From positions 1 to 46,643 of the forward strand of contig NZ_JAOQAH010000041.1 of the NCBI RefSeq assembly GCF_025963695.1: a stretch of DNA of 46,643 nt, given 5' to 3'. The DNA comes from Segetibacter sp. GTDB lineage: Bacteria > Bacteroidota > Bacteroidia > Chitinophagales > Chitinophagaceae. A program made the translations under genes and the position numbers. Below are positions 9,579-18,556 of the stretch, one piece after another (the first letter of the stretch is position 1; the number at the start of each line of letters is the position of its first letter). The notes below the pieces were generated by a model. That model did no database searches. It had not been told where the DNA came from and saw nothing but the letters and a program-made list of their open reading frames with translations.

Positions 9579-9834
9579 AGACACATCGTGAGTGTCTCCA
9601 CCGCTGTAACATGAGGGTTATGACAAAAAAGATGAACTATTATCTTATTTCTAGTTCCAAAAAAGGGAAAAATTTTTTCGGTTTAGGAAGGATGAAATGA
9701 GCGCCATGGTAACCTGAAACTGCTTTAGCCTGGCATTATATTGCAGGTGTTGCCCAAACATTCTTCCTCTTTAGGAAGAAATGATTTTAAACAAAACTGC
9801 CCGGCCAAAAGCACGGGCAGTTTTGTTTTTTTAT
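9579..9834 (+). other. Structured spacer, candidate small RNA with alternative pairings
   Basis: This lies between the pyrG terminator and the next terminator. Segment 1 AGGAAGGATG (9685-9694), segment 2 CATTCTTCCT (9759-9768) and segment 3 AGGAAGAAATG (9773-9783) are arranged so that 2 can pair with 1 (ten pairs, one G-U) or with 3 (ten pairs, one bulge). Inside 1-2, GGTAACCTG can pair with CAGGTGTTGCC. A smaller stem AGACAC/GTGTCT is at 9579-9597. The G-U pair favours the plus strand as the RNA. It is not recognisable as 6S, SRP or tmRNA by eye. Confidence 0.35.
9789..9828. terminator. Bidirectional hairpin terminator
   Basis: A perfect 15-bp stem AAACAAAACTGCCCG / CGGGCAGTTTTGTTT with a 10-nt loop. 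A/T flanks give a U-tract in both directions. It lies 21 nt beyond the stop of the large minus-strand gene, and on the plus strand it is followed by a run of T, so it could also end a spacer RNA. Confidence 0.8.
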
Positions 9835-9849
9835 TTAGGCATCTCGTTT

Positions 9850-12800
9850 TTAAAAATCGAGACCAAGAGCAAAGTATAAAATAGGTTTGCCTTTAAATAT
9901 TCCATTCATTTCCCAGGCTACATCTGCTTTTAAGAAATACCCTAATAACGTACTTCTTGCGCCAAAACCGTATCCTCCGGCAAAAGGACCTATGCCCCCT
10001 GCTTTTGTTACAAAAGAAACGGGGTTATTTCCTCCCTCGGTATATGCAACACCAGGACGAGCGAATTTGTCGTACTTACCATTCCATGCAGTTCCCAGAT
10101 CGAGGAATTGAACCAGTTGAAAATTTCTTATAAATGCGTTATTTACAGGTTTATTTAAAAGTGTTGAAAAAACCGGCAATCTTAATTCACTATTAAAAAC
10201 AAAAGCGTTGTTGCCATTTGCTACGTTTTGATTAAATCCACGTAGATTAACTGCAAGGGTTTGAAATGCGTAGGTTTGGTCAGGATCAGGCCTGTTCGCA
10301 TTATTGAATTTAGGAGAAAGCCATCCGTCTACCCCCCCTAAATAATAAATAAGCTTTTGGTTTCCCCAGCTAAAATCTGCAGCCGCCCTTGTTGCCCAGA
10401 CAAAGTTGCGATAGATGGGTAAGTAGTGCCGTGCATCAAATCCAAAATTGTAAGTGTATGTGTTGTTAACAGATTCGCCACTGACCGGCATGTTAACGTC
10501 CATATACACTTTGTACCGCAGCCCATGCCATATATTCATGGTAGGATTGATGGTATTATCATGAACGTATTCTAACCTCGTTAAAGCATATTGAGATAAA
10601 ATGTCCGGGAAGGCAAGGGCAACTCTATCGGGTGGTAACTGTTGGCCGTTAACATAGGGAGTAGGCTTTATTATTATTCTATCCCGGCGATAAGCCACTG
10701 TTAACCTGACACTTTTTACTTCATTTAAAGGATAACTACCATTGAACTGGTAAATGTTTGTGTTGAAACGGGCGCTATAGGCACGGTTGGTTCCTTCAAA
10801 TCCTGCTGCATTATTGTTATTGGTTCTGTAGTAGGTTAAGCCCCAATCAAAACGTTTACGAAAGTTTTGAAACCCGAAAAGGTAGTCATTGTCCCGCAGG
10901 TTAGTTCCTAATCGAAACCCTCCGGTAAACTTAATATCCTCCATCAGGTCGCTAACGCTTGTACGAAAAGTAAAGTTGAGGTTAGAACCATTACCTAGTT
11001 GGATTGGTCCATTTCCTCCTGCGTATGGCTGATAGCGATTAATAAGGATGTTGTTAGAAACACCTCCAACAATATAATCGTTGCTAAATTTCCATCGGTA
11101 ATTCAAAAGTTTAGATTGTTGTAAGACGCTTTCCTGTACAATGCGCGGTACTGCTTCCATTGCCCGCGTTAAAGAGTCCTTTTTCTCATTTTCAAACTCG
11201 CTCTGAAATACAGCGCCGGGGTTAGCTGTAGCCGTATCTACACTATTAGCGATTGTTGCTTTACCTTCTTCAGCCTTTCGTTCCGACATCATCTTTCGCA
11301 TATAATCCGTTGGCCTCGCATTTACATTTCTTTTACGAAGAAGGGTAGAATCTACTCTTAACTTATATAAGAATTTATCATCTCCCTGACGTGTTACTTC
11401 TGTTACCTGGCCACGGTCACCCGCAATCCTGGTTTCAAGAAGACTACTTTGATAGTTTGTCATAGGAAAAGTATAGGTAGAGTCTTTAGTAACCTGGAAC
11501 ATACTAATGCTGTCAGGCTCATTTTTCTGCCACGCAACCATTGTAGAGTCTAATTCTTTGTCTGATGGATTACGCAAAACTTCATCTCCTATGTAAAACA
11601 GGGTATCTAAACCTTCTCTCTGAGTCGTAAAAAACCCGGCCCACCTGTTGCCTACACCATTCTCATCGGACACATAGGTAAAGTGATTTACGTTGTATTG
11701 CATCGGAAAACGGGCATTTCCAAACTTAAGATTAGTTAACTGTGTTATTTGCTTTTTGGTAATGTAGTCGAGCATGAAAATGTTGTAGCGATGGTTACTT
11801 GGCAAGGCAGTATCAGAAGTTACTTCTTCAGGACCGGGTCGGTTACTGGCGAAAATAATACCTGTCTTGTTTGGAAAAGCTACGAAGGATGCATCAAGAT
11901 CGTCGTACACATCGTTAGTCAGTTGCTCCAGTTTTTTGCTCTCAATTTTGTAAGAGAAAATGTCTGTATGGCCATTTTTGACTGCCGTAAGCAAAAAAGT
12001 ATTTGCATCCAACATAAACTGCACGTCTAATATTTGGTCCAGACCTTCAATTTCCTGTTTGTAGTTTTTGTAACGCCCTATAACGTCATAAACAAACATT
12101 TTGATCTTTCCATTTTCCCAGTAGATTACTCCTACACGGGTTCCTTTTCCATCCCAGGCCATAAGGGGGTAAGTAGGATTAATATCAGTTTTCTGTGTTC
12201 TAACGCCATAGTTTAATAATGTTGCACTGAGTTCGTAGTTTTCGTACAGCCCTACTGAGTAAACCCCCTTATTATACCTACCAACTACATAGCTCTGATT
12301 ACGCGGATTAGGATTAGCCTGGAAACGGAAGTAGTCTTTTCTTGTAGACACCGGTTCAACCACAGAAACTGTTCCTTTTGGCACATTTCGGCGCTGGCGA
12401 ATATCTTTATAGTACTTCTCCTGCTCGTAAGTCATGAAGTCTTTGAGAACCTCTTTAAACTTCTTCTTTGCGATGCGCTGGGCTGCACTATTTAAACTTT
12501 TATAAATTCGGGCGAGGTATAAAAAGTATGCAACGTTCTCCTTCTTGTATTTTTCTTCCATATAAAACCAAAACGAAGCGCCGGCTAATTCAGGCTTTTC
12601 AAAAGCGAACTGGTAAAAATTTTTGTAGCTGTCACTAAGCATGGCACTTTTTAAGTCATCGTCTTTTTTGGTGCTCCATCTTTCAGCAACATAACTTACA
12701 TAGCCATCGGTAAGCCACGTAGGAAGGTCGAGTAAAGCCTGGTTGCTTGCAAACTCGCCTATGTCTTCACCAAACAACTGGTTGTCAAGAAGTACCCTTG

Positions 12801-13242
12801 CAATTCCCTGCCGCACCTGTAAATTTAAATTAGCATGATCGCCGTTGAAATAGACAATCATTTTGTTATTAACCAATTTAGTAAGGCCACCACCTGCGTT
12901 GTTAATTAGTTCGTTTCCAAGACCAATATTAGTGCTGCGGAAGTCATTGTAATTATTATATACTACAATATTTATCTGCCTTTGCAGCGAGTATTCCATT
13001 TGTGTTTCAATAGATTTCAACTCCTTTTCTGCTGCCTGTGCTACAAATTTTCCAAGCTCAAGACCTCCCTGGTTGAAGTAGGTATTAAAATTTGGCGACT
13101 CGTAAAATTTCCAAATAAATTTTTTATGCTGAATCCTATTTTTTCCAAATTCTACTGCATTTACCTGTGATATTCCTTGAAAGCAAAAAAGACATAAACC
13201 TAAAAAAGTAATAATCCTGTTACTCATACTATTATCTTGCAT
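9850..13242 (-). CDS. Large outer-membrane protein: degenerate peptidase-MA-like, TolB-like propeller, BamA/Omp85-like barrel
   Basis: 1130 residues with an N-terminal signal ending near FCFQGISQ; an ATG 15 nt downstream (MSNRIITF) is an equally good start. Residues about 40-200 resemble the peptidase MA fold (WKFYESPNFNTYF, then LPTWLTDG at 173-180), but the zinc motif HExxH is replaced by RQGIAR at 144-149, so it should be catalytically dead. Residues about 300-560 contain TolB/WD40-like propeller strands (NIFMLDYITKKQITQLTN). The C-terminal third has barrel strands of the bacterial surface antigen type (AVNLRGFNQN), ending in YFALGLDF with a terminal Phe. I infer an outer-membrane protein with a periplasmic or surface head. 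Function unknown. The gene stands alone. Confidence 0.8.
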   Translation of the reverse strand: MQDNSMSNRIITFLGLCLFCFQGISQVNAVEFGKNRIQHKKFIWKFYESPNFNTYFNQGGLELGKFVAQAAEKELKSIETQMEYSLQRQINIVVYNNYNDFRSTNIGLGNELINNAGGGLTKLVNNKMIVYFNGDHANLNLQVRQGIARVLLDNQLFGEDIGEFASNQALLDLPTWLTDGYVSYVAERWSTKKDDDLKSAMLSDSYKNFYQFAFEKPELAGASFWFYMEEKYKKENVAYFLYLARIYKSLNSAAQRIAKKKFKEVLKDFMTYEQEKYYKDIRQRRNVPKGTVSVVEPVSTRKDYFRFQANPNPRNQSYVVGRYNKGVYSVGLYENYELSATLLNYGVRTQKTDINPTYPLMAWDGKGTRVGVIYWENGKIKMFVYDVIGRYKNYKQEIEGLDQILDVQFMLDANTFLLTAVKNGHTDIFSYKIESKKLEQLTNDVYDDLDASFVAFPNKTGIIFASNRPGPEEVTSDTALPSNHRYNIFMLDYITKKQITQLTNLKFGNARFPMQYNVNHFTYVSDENGVGNRWAGFFTTQREGLDTLFYIGDEVLRNPSDKELDSTMVAWQKNEPDSISMFQVTKDSTYTFPMTNYQSSLLETRIAGDRGQVTEVTRQGDDKFLYKLRVDSTLLRKRNVNARPTDYMRKMMSERKAEEGKATIANSVDTATANPGAVFQSEFENEKKDSLTRAMEAVPRIVQESVLQQSKLLNYRWKFSNDYIVGGVSNNILINRYQPYAGGNGPIQLGNGSNLNFTFRTSVSDLMEDIKFTGGFRLGTNLRDNDYLFGFQNFRKRFDWGLTYYRTNNNNAAGFEGTNRAYSARFNTNIYQFNGSYPLNEVKSVRLTVAYRRDRIIIKPTPYVNGQQLPPDRVALAFPDILSQYALTRLEYVHDNTINPTMNIWHGLRYKVYMDVNMPVSGESVNNTYTYNFGFDARHYLPIYRNFVWATRAAADFSWGNQKLIYYLGGVDGWLSPKFNNANRPDPDQTYAFQTLAVNLRGFNQNVANGNNAFVFNSELRLPVFSTLLNKPVNNAFIRNFQLVQFLDLGTAWNGKYDKFARPGVAYTEGGNNPVSFVTKAGGIGPFAGGYGFGARSTLLGYFLKADVAWEMNGIFKGKPILYFALGLDF

Positions 13243-13304
13243 ATCCGTTCTTTAGAGCTTTAAAATTAAGATAAATACATTGTAATTCTAGTAAATTTAC
13301 GAAT

Positions 13305-13946
13305 ATGCTAACAGTTAAGATTTTCACCTTTAACCCCGTTTCTGTAAACACATATATAATTTATAATAATGCAAAAGAAGCCCTGATTATTGACCCTGGG
13401 TGTTACTTTGAAGAGGAGAAACAAACCCTTAAAAGCTTTATTGATAAGGAGCAACTTCTGCCGGTTCAACTGCTAAATACGCACTGCCACCTCGATCATA
13501 TTTTTGGTAATAAATGGGTTTTTGAAAATTATGGATTAGAGTTATTTCTGCATCCAAACGAAGAACAAGTGCTAAGCTTTGGTCCGCAATCAGGAAAGAT
13601 GTGGGGATTGCCTTTTGAAAATTATGAGGGACCGCTTCACTTTCTCGAACAGGATGATGTTATAAAACTAGGCCAGCACACCTTGAAGGTATTACTTGCC
13701 CCCGGGCATTCACCCGGAAGCGTTTGTTTTTACTGTCACGACCAGAACTTTATTATTGGCGGAGATGTATTGTTTCGTGAAAGTATAGGTCGTACAGATC
13801 TACCCGGAGGAAGTCACCAGGCACTGCTGGCCAGTATTAGAGAGCAGTTGTTTCCATTGCCCGATGAGGTAATTGTATACCCCGGACATGGAGAACCAAC
13901 AACTATTGGACATGAAAAAAAGTTCAATCCTTATTTACAGGTGTAA
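13305..13946 (+). CDS. MBL-fold hydrolase, glyoxalase II/YcbL-like
   Basis: 213 residues, a compact metallo-beta-lactamase fold. The zinc motif THCHLDH (residues 59-65), later LLAPGHSPGS, IIGGDVLF and the terminal YPGHGEPT supply the remaining metal ligands. The length and the DLPGG segment match YcbL-type single-domain relatives of hydroxyacylglutathione hydrolase, which lack the C-terminal substrate-binding domain of true GloB. It is a cytoplasmic thioester or other hydrolase; the substrate is not certain. It is divergent from the large barrel gene across 62 nt. TAAATTTA lies just before the ATG, but its spacing is too short to call a promoter. Confidence 0.9.
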   Translation: MLTVKIFTFNPVSVNTYIIYNNAKEALIIDPGCYFEEEKQTLKSFIDKEQLLPVQLLNTHCHLDHIFGNKWVFENYGLELFLHPNEEQVLSFGPQSGKMWGLPFENYEGPLHFLEQDDVIKLGQHTLKVLLAPGHSPGSVCFYCHDQNFIIGGDVLFRESIGRTDLPGGSHQALLASIREQLFPLPDEVIVYPGHGEPTTIGHEKKFNPYLQV

Positions 13947-13980
13947 GTATTTATGTTGCAGGCATTTTCTGGGGGTGCGT

Positions 13981-14004
13981 CATTAGTTGCGACGCTCCGT
14001 TCAA
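13981..14004 (-). repeat. Dispersed short repeat, copy H
   Basis: On the minus strand it reads TTGAACGGAGCGTCGCAAC then TAATG. The GCGTCGC core has the central base inverted relative to the GCGACGC copies. It is in the spacer before the MG2/plug gene. Confidence 0.6.
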
Positions 14005-14160
14005 CATGCGCTTCATCACGCAACTTTTCATTTTACTTTAAGCTGCTATTGCCATCTCCATCTTGCCAGGTATAATTGTAGTTTCTCTAATTATTGGCAA
14101 TTTACACATACTTATTTGCCTTAAATTCGCTTCTAGCGTTCCGACGTTAAACACTTATAC

Positions 14161-16575
14161 ATGAAGAAAACGCTTCTCCTATCAATCTTCCTTTTCTTGT
14201 CAATTTTATCTATACGTGCCCAGGTAGTCGATTCAATGATAAAGGTGTATTCAGAGCAGGTGCCTGATGAAAAAGTTCATGTTCATTTTGATAAAGACCT
14301 TTATAGAGCCGGCGAACCAATTTGGTTTAAGGCTTACCTTTTTTCAGGTTTTAGTTTGTCGTCAACTAGTAAGAACTTTTATGCAGAACTGATAAATGAT
14401 AAAGGTAACATTGTACAACGAAAAGTATATCCCATAGCAGAGTCGTCTGCCAGCGGCAACTTCGACTTGCCTGATTCTCTACGGGCGGGCAATATGATCT
14501 TTAGAGGATATACAACCTGGATGCTCAATTTTGACACTGCATTTATTTTTCAGAAAAATATAGCAGTAACTGATAAAGCCGGACTGCCCGAAAAGGGGAA
14601 ATCTGAGGTTGCTAAAAACTATACAATTCAATTTTTCCCCGAGGGAGGAAACCTGGTAAATAGCCTACAATCGGTGGTTGCCTTTAAAGCAAACGATGAG
14701 TTGGGATTGCCAGTTGTTGCAAAGGGAAATATCGTAGACAGCAAGGGCACAGTAATTACCTCTTTTTCATCTGCTCATGACGGAATGGGCAGTTTTAGTT
14801 TAACTCCCGCAGCAAGTGAAACTTACCAGGCAGTTTGGACTGACCCTGGTGGAAAAAAACAAACAGTTGCTTTACCTGAGACTAAAGCGCAGGGATTTGT
14901 ACTAAAAATATCGGGTGCTGCAGGCAAGAAGGTATTTATGCTCACCAGAACCGATGACGTTCCGGATAGCTGGAAGAAAGTGAACGTAGTAGCACTGCTG
15001 GGGCAAGAGAGAGTCTATAAAGCTAAAGCTAACCTGACCGAAACTAAAGTTACGAGCGGTACCATTCCTGTTGAAAATCTCCCATCGGGCTTATTACAAA
15101 TCACTGTTTTTAGTGATACCTGGGAGCCGATAGCAGAACGGATAACAATGGTAAATAATGCTAATTATCTTTTTGATGCAAAGGTGAGTACGCCGGAATT
15201 GAATACAAATTTCAGAGCAAAAAATACGATTGAAATTGAGGTAGATGATACACTGTTATCTAATATGTCTCTGGCAGTAACAGATGCAGCAATAGGAAGG
15301 CAAACTTCGGGAGATAATATTATTTCACGAATGCTACTCTCAGGCGACATTAAAGGGTTTGTTCACAATCCCACCTATTATTTTGCTAATACTGCAGATA
15401 GTACAGCTAATAATCTTGATCTTGTGTTGCTTACTCATGGCTGGCGACGCTACAACTGGGCAACTATGGCAAGAGGACGCAAACCAGTTATTAAGTTTCC
15501 GGCAGACACCTATTTAACGCTTGAAGCACGGGTTTTTGGTGTTACAACCGCTTCACCGCTTAGAACAGATGAGCAATTATTGATTTTTATACAAGGCAAA
15601 GACTCCTCATCACAATTTCTGGAGATGCCTAAAAGCGGCCCCGATAAATTTACCCTACCTAATGTTGTTTTTTATGATACGGCTACCGTTTTCTACCAGT
15701 TTATGAAAGATAAAAAAGCCGAAAGGGAGATGAGCCTCGGGTTTTATAACAACTTCATAAAAGGACCAAGGCGAATCGACCTTTTAAACAGGCCTTTAAA
15801 CCTGGAGATTGATACTGCAGCAATTGCAAGAACAAAATTTTTTGCAGATAAACTATTTCAGCTAGGCAGCAAGTTTGATCCGAAAGGAAACGTATTGGAG
15901 GCCGTTACCGTAAGAACGCGAACAAAAAGTGTTGCGCAGCAGTTAGATGAAAAATACGCCAGTGGATTATTCAGGGGAGACAATGGCTATTCTTTTGACT
16001 TAACTACCAACAATGGAGCAGGTAATTTAGACATTTTTTCTTATCTGCAAGGAAAGGTTGCAGGTCTTCAAATAACAGGGGCAGGTTCTAATGCAAATCT
16101 CCAGTGGAGGGGAAGCAGGCCAGCACTCTTCTTAAATGAAATGCAAGCCGATGTCTCCCAGCTTTCTTCAATATCAGTAAATGACGTCGCTTATATAAAA
16201 GTAATGCGGCCACCTTTTATCGGAGCAATGGGTGGTGGTGCAGGTGGAGCTATTGCAGTGTATACCAAAAAAGGAGGAGATGTGAAAATGGAGCCTGGAA
16301 AAGGCTTAAATAAGAGTATGGTGGTTGGTTATTCTGCCCCTAAAGAATTTTACTCTCCTAATTATAAAGACTTATCAGGATCATCACAAGTGGCTGCTGA
16401 CTTCCGTACTACACTTTATTGGAACCCCCTGATTCTAACTGACGGCAGCAGGAAAAAGGTACGAGTGGAGTTTTATAATAATGATATTACAAAAGCGTAT
16501 AGGGTTATACTTGAAGGAGTAAATGAAATTGGCAAAATGGTAAGGGTGGAAAAGGTTATTCAGCAACAGCGGTAA
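14161..16575 (+). CDS. MG2-domain and TonB-plug-domain protein
   Basis: 804 residues with signal peptide MKKTLLLSIFLFLSILSIRAQ. Right after it, PDEKVHVHFDKDLYRAGEPIWFKAYLF is the MG2 macroglobulin-type opening seen in many Bacteroidota envelope proteins. Further macroglobulin or carboxypeptidase-regulatory-like strands follow to about residue 560. Residues about 600-700 hold a TonB receptor plug-like segment (FSYLQGKVAGLQITG, then ALFLNEMQ and IAVYTKKGG). There is no 22-strand barrel after the plug, so it is not a transporter by itself. It is probably periplasmic or outer-membrane associated. Function unknown; the architecture recurs in this phylum. It is flanked by spacers of about 200 nt on both sides. 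Confidence 0.85.
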   Translation: MKKTLLLSIFLFLSILSIRAQVVDSMIKVYSEQVPDEKVHVHFDKDLYRAGEPIWFKAYLFSGFSLSSTSKNFYAELINDKGNIVQRKVYPIAESSASGNFDLPDSLRAGNMIFRGYTTWMLNFDTAFIFQKNIAVTDKAGLPEKGKSEVAKNYTIQFFPEGGNLVNSLQSVVAFKANDELGLPVVAKGNIVDSKGTVITSFSSAHDGMGSFSLTPAASETYQAVWTDPGGKKQTVALPETKAQGFVLKISGAAGKKVFMLTRTDDVPDSWKKVNVVALLGQERVYKAKANLTETKVTSGTIPVENLPSGLLQITVFSDTWEPIAERITMVNNANYLFDAKVSTPELNTNFRAKNTIEIEVDDTLLSNMSLAVTDAAIGRQTSGDNIISRMLLSGDIKGFVHNPTYYFANTADSTANNLDLVLLTHGWRRYNWATMARGRKPVIKFPADTYLTLEARVFGVTTASPLRTDEQLLIFIQGKDSSSQFLEMPKSGPDKFTLPNVVFYDTATVFYQFMKDKKAEREMSLGFYNNFIKGPRRIDLLNRPLNLEIDTAAIARTKFFADKLFQLGSKFDPKGNVLEAVTVRTRTKSVAQQLDEKYASGLFRGDNGYSFDLTTNNGAGNLDIFSYLQGKVAGLQITGAGSNANLQWRGSRPALFLNEMQADVSQLSSISVNDVAYIKVMRPPFIGAMGGGAGGAIAVYTKKGGDVKMEPGKGLNKSMVVGYSAPKEFYSPNYKDLSGSSQVAADFRTTLYWNPLILTDGSRKKVRVEFYNNDITKAYRVILEGVNEIGKMVRVEKVIQQQR

Positions 16576-16756
16576 AAACTATTCGGTAAAAGGTTGTCAT
16601 CAACAAAGTTTTCGTTGTCCTAAACTCCAGGCTGTTTTACTTGTTATATCCATTTACTCACATTTCCGTATTTATTATCTCAACTATCTTTTCGTTCAGT
16701 CTTAGTTCACGGCAGACAAAAGTCTAACAACAAACTTTTCTGCTCAAATATTATCT

Positions 16757-17689
16757 ATGTCCACAATACTTATTACCGGCGGTACTGGTTTACTTGGATC
16801 CGCTCTTACCCGATTGCTGGTTACAAAAGGACATAAGGTTATTATTTTGTCGAGAACACAAAGACATTCAGATGATAAAAATATCAGCTACTCTGCATGG
16901 GATGTAAAAGCGCAAACCATAGAGAGGAAAGCTGTAGAGCAGGCTGACTATATAATTCATCTTGCGGGCGCGGGGGTAGCAGATAAAAGATGGACAGCCG
17001 ACAGAAAAAAGGAAATAGTTGAAAGCCGTACCCAAAGCAGTGCTCTACTTGTAAAAGCGTTGCAGGAAGTACCAAACCACGTAAAAGCTGTAATCAGTGC
17101 ATCGGCAATAGGGTATTATGGAGATGATCAAAAACGATCTGCTAAGAAACCAGCCTTTACAGAAGAGATGCGTGCAGATACAGAGTTTTTGGGGGAGACT
17201 TGTCGCCTTTGGGAAGAAAGTATTGAGCCGGTACAAAAAGAGGGCAAGCGGCTGGTAAAATTAAGAATAGGCATTGTTTTAAGTAACGAGGGAGGTGCGC
17301 TTCCTGAATTTAAGAAGCCAATAAATTTTGGTGTTGCAGGGGTATTAGGTAGTGGCAAACAAGTTATAAGCTGGATTCACATTGAAGATGTATGTCGAAT
17401 GTTTTTGTTTGCAATAGACAACGAAAACCTCAAAGGTGTATATAACGCTGTTGGACCGGCGCCGGTAAGAAACAAAGACTTAACAATACTGTTAGCAGAA
17501 AAAATGAAGGGAAGGTTTTTTGTACATGCTCATGTGCCGGCATTTGTACTTAAAGTGATGCTTGGCCAAATGAGCGTTGAGGTATTAAAGAGCGCCACAG
17601 TAAGTTCAGAAAAAATAAGAACAGAGGGTTATCGTTTTATATATCCTACAATTGAAACTGCTTTAAATAACCTTATAAGTGCAAAGTGA
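16757..17689 (+). CDS. TIGR01777-family sugar-nucleotide epimerase-like SDR
   Basis: 310 residues. The extended short-chain dehydrogenase fold opens with ILITGGTGLLGSALTRLL (NAD(P)-binding glycine motif). It is followed by HLAGAGVADKRW and the family-specific SRTQSSALLVKAL, then SASAIGYYGD with the active-site Tyr, and the C-terminal domain (about residues 240-305, KGRFFVHAHVPAFVLKVMLG). This is the TIGR01777/YfcH group, cytoplasmic and of unknown substrate. It is convergent with the ABC-2 permease gene (63-nt spacer, no evident terminator) and has its own spacer of 181 nt upstream in which I see no box or repeat. Confidence 0.9.
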   Translation: MSTILITGGTGLLGSALTRLLVTKGHKVIILSRTQRHSDDKNISYSAWDVKAQTIERKAVEQADYIIHLAGAGVADKRWTADRKKEIVESRTQSSALLVKALQEVPNHVKAVISASAIGYYGDDQKRSAKKPAFTEEMRADTEFLGETCRLWEESIEPVQKEGKRLVKLRIGIVLSNEGGALPEFKKPINFGVAGVLGSGKQVISWIHIEDVCRMFLFAIDNENLKGVYNAVGPAPVRNKDLTILLAEKMKGRFFVHAHVPAFVLKVMLGQMSVEVLKSATVSSEKIRTEGYRFIYPTIETALNNLISAK

Positions 17690-17752
17690 AACGTGCTTTA
17701 GGTTGAAATACTAAGAAATAATGAATGCAAATTGATGCAAGAGAGTGTTCCT

Positions 17753-18541
17753 CTACAAATCGTCGGACTCGAATTTTTTAACGCTTATAAAATAGTATAG
17801 GGCCAGATAAACAGTAGCCATAATTAATAAAGCCGGCGTGTTGAAAGATGCCATAAATTGATTTATGATAGCTTTACCAAAGGGTATGCGAATGAGGTTG
17901 TCAGTTGTTTCAAGCGGAAGATAACGACCAAAGTTGTCTGTATAATGATTTAAAAAAGCTGTAAGCATATTTTCGAGGATAAGCGTATACAAGAAAAATA
18001 CCCCAATAGTAATCCCTGACCTTTTAAACAAAAGACTAAAAAGTAATGCTGCAGAACAATAGCTGACAGCCTGTATAAAAAAATAGCCGATAAATTCAAT
18101 CTTTTCAAAAGTGAAAGAAGTAGCATTTTCCTGCAAACCAAAAAGCAAGGCTGTAATAAAAACTGCTACTGTGGCAGCAAGGGCAACTATGATGGTGAGT
18201 GCTATTTTCACCAAAATAAATTCCTTTCGACTCCAGCCATCTATTATGTTCTGCCGATGTGTTTTGTAACTGTATTCATTAGTAAAAGAAATGATAATAA
18301 GGAGTCCCAGCATAAACATTAGAAAGCTACTTATGTAGCTTACCAAATGCCAGATATCAGGAAAGTTAAACAGTGCCCCCACGACCGCTTTAGACATTTC
18401 ATTATTTTTCGGAGCTAAGGTCCAAATTTGGTGAGCAATATAAATGGCGCCAAAAACACTAACCAGGTATAGAATCGATAGAACCCAAAAGGTTCTGTAA
18501 TGCTTCACCTTCATCCATTCTACTTTTAAAAGCTGGAACAT
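17753..18541 (-). CDS. ABC-2 type transporter permease
   Basis: 262 residues with six predicted membrane segments (first near residues 19-37, last near 236-252), the layout of an ABC-2 permease as in Gly/Asp-rich multidrug, bacitracin or lantibiotic export systems. The N-terminus MFQLLKVEWMKVKHYRTFW is the usual amphipathic entry. It lies 15 nt after the ATPase gene on the same strand and surely works with it. The segment SFTNEYSYKTHRQNIIDGWSR is a family-typical cytoplasmic loop. The substrate is unknown. Confidence 0.88.
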   Translation of the reverse strand: MFQLLKVEWMKVKHYRTFWVLSILYLVSVFGAIYIAHQIWTLAPKNNEMSKAVVGALFNFPDIWHLVSYISSFLMFMLGLLIIISFTNEYSYKTHRQNIIDGWSRKEFILVKIALTIIVALAATVAVFITALLFGLQENATSFTFEKIEFIGYFFIQAVSYCSAALLFSLLFKRSGITIGVFFLYTLILENMLTAFLNHYTDNFGRYLPLETTDNLIRIPFGKAIINQFMASFNTPALLIMATVYLALYYFISVKKFESDDL

Positions 18542-18556
18542 TTGTATAAAGCGTTT

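Noticed and set aside
9619..9699. 26-codon plus-strand ORF starting MTKKMNYYLISS
   Set aside because: Very short, without motif or hydrophobic segment, and overlapping the candidate structured RNA.
9660..9780. Signal recognition particle or 6S RNA
   Set aside because: GGAAGG occurs, but the SRP tetraloop and asymmetric-loop consensus are not present, and the 6S open-bubble pattern could not be traced by eye.
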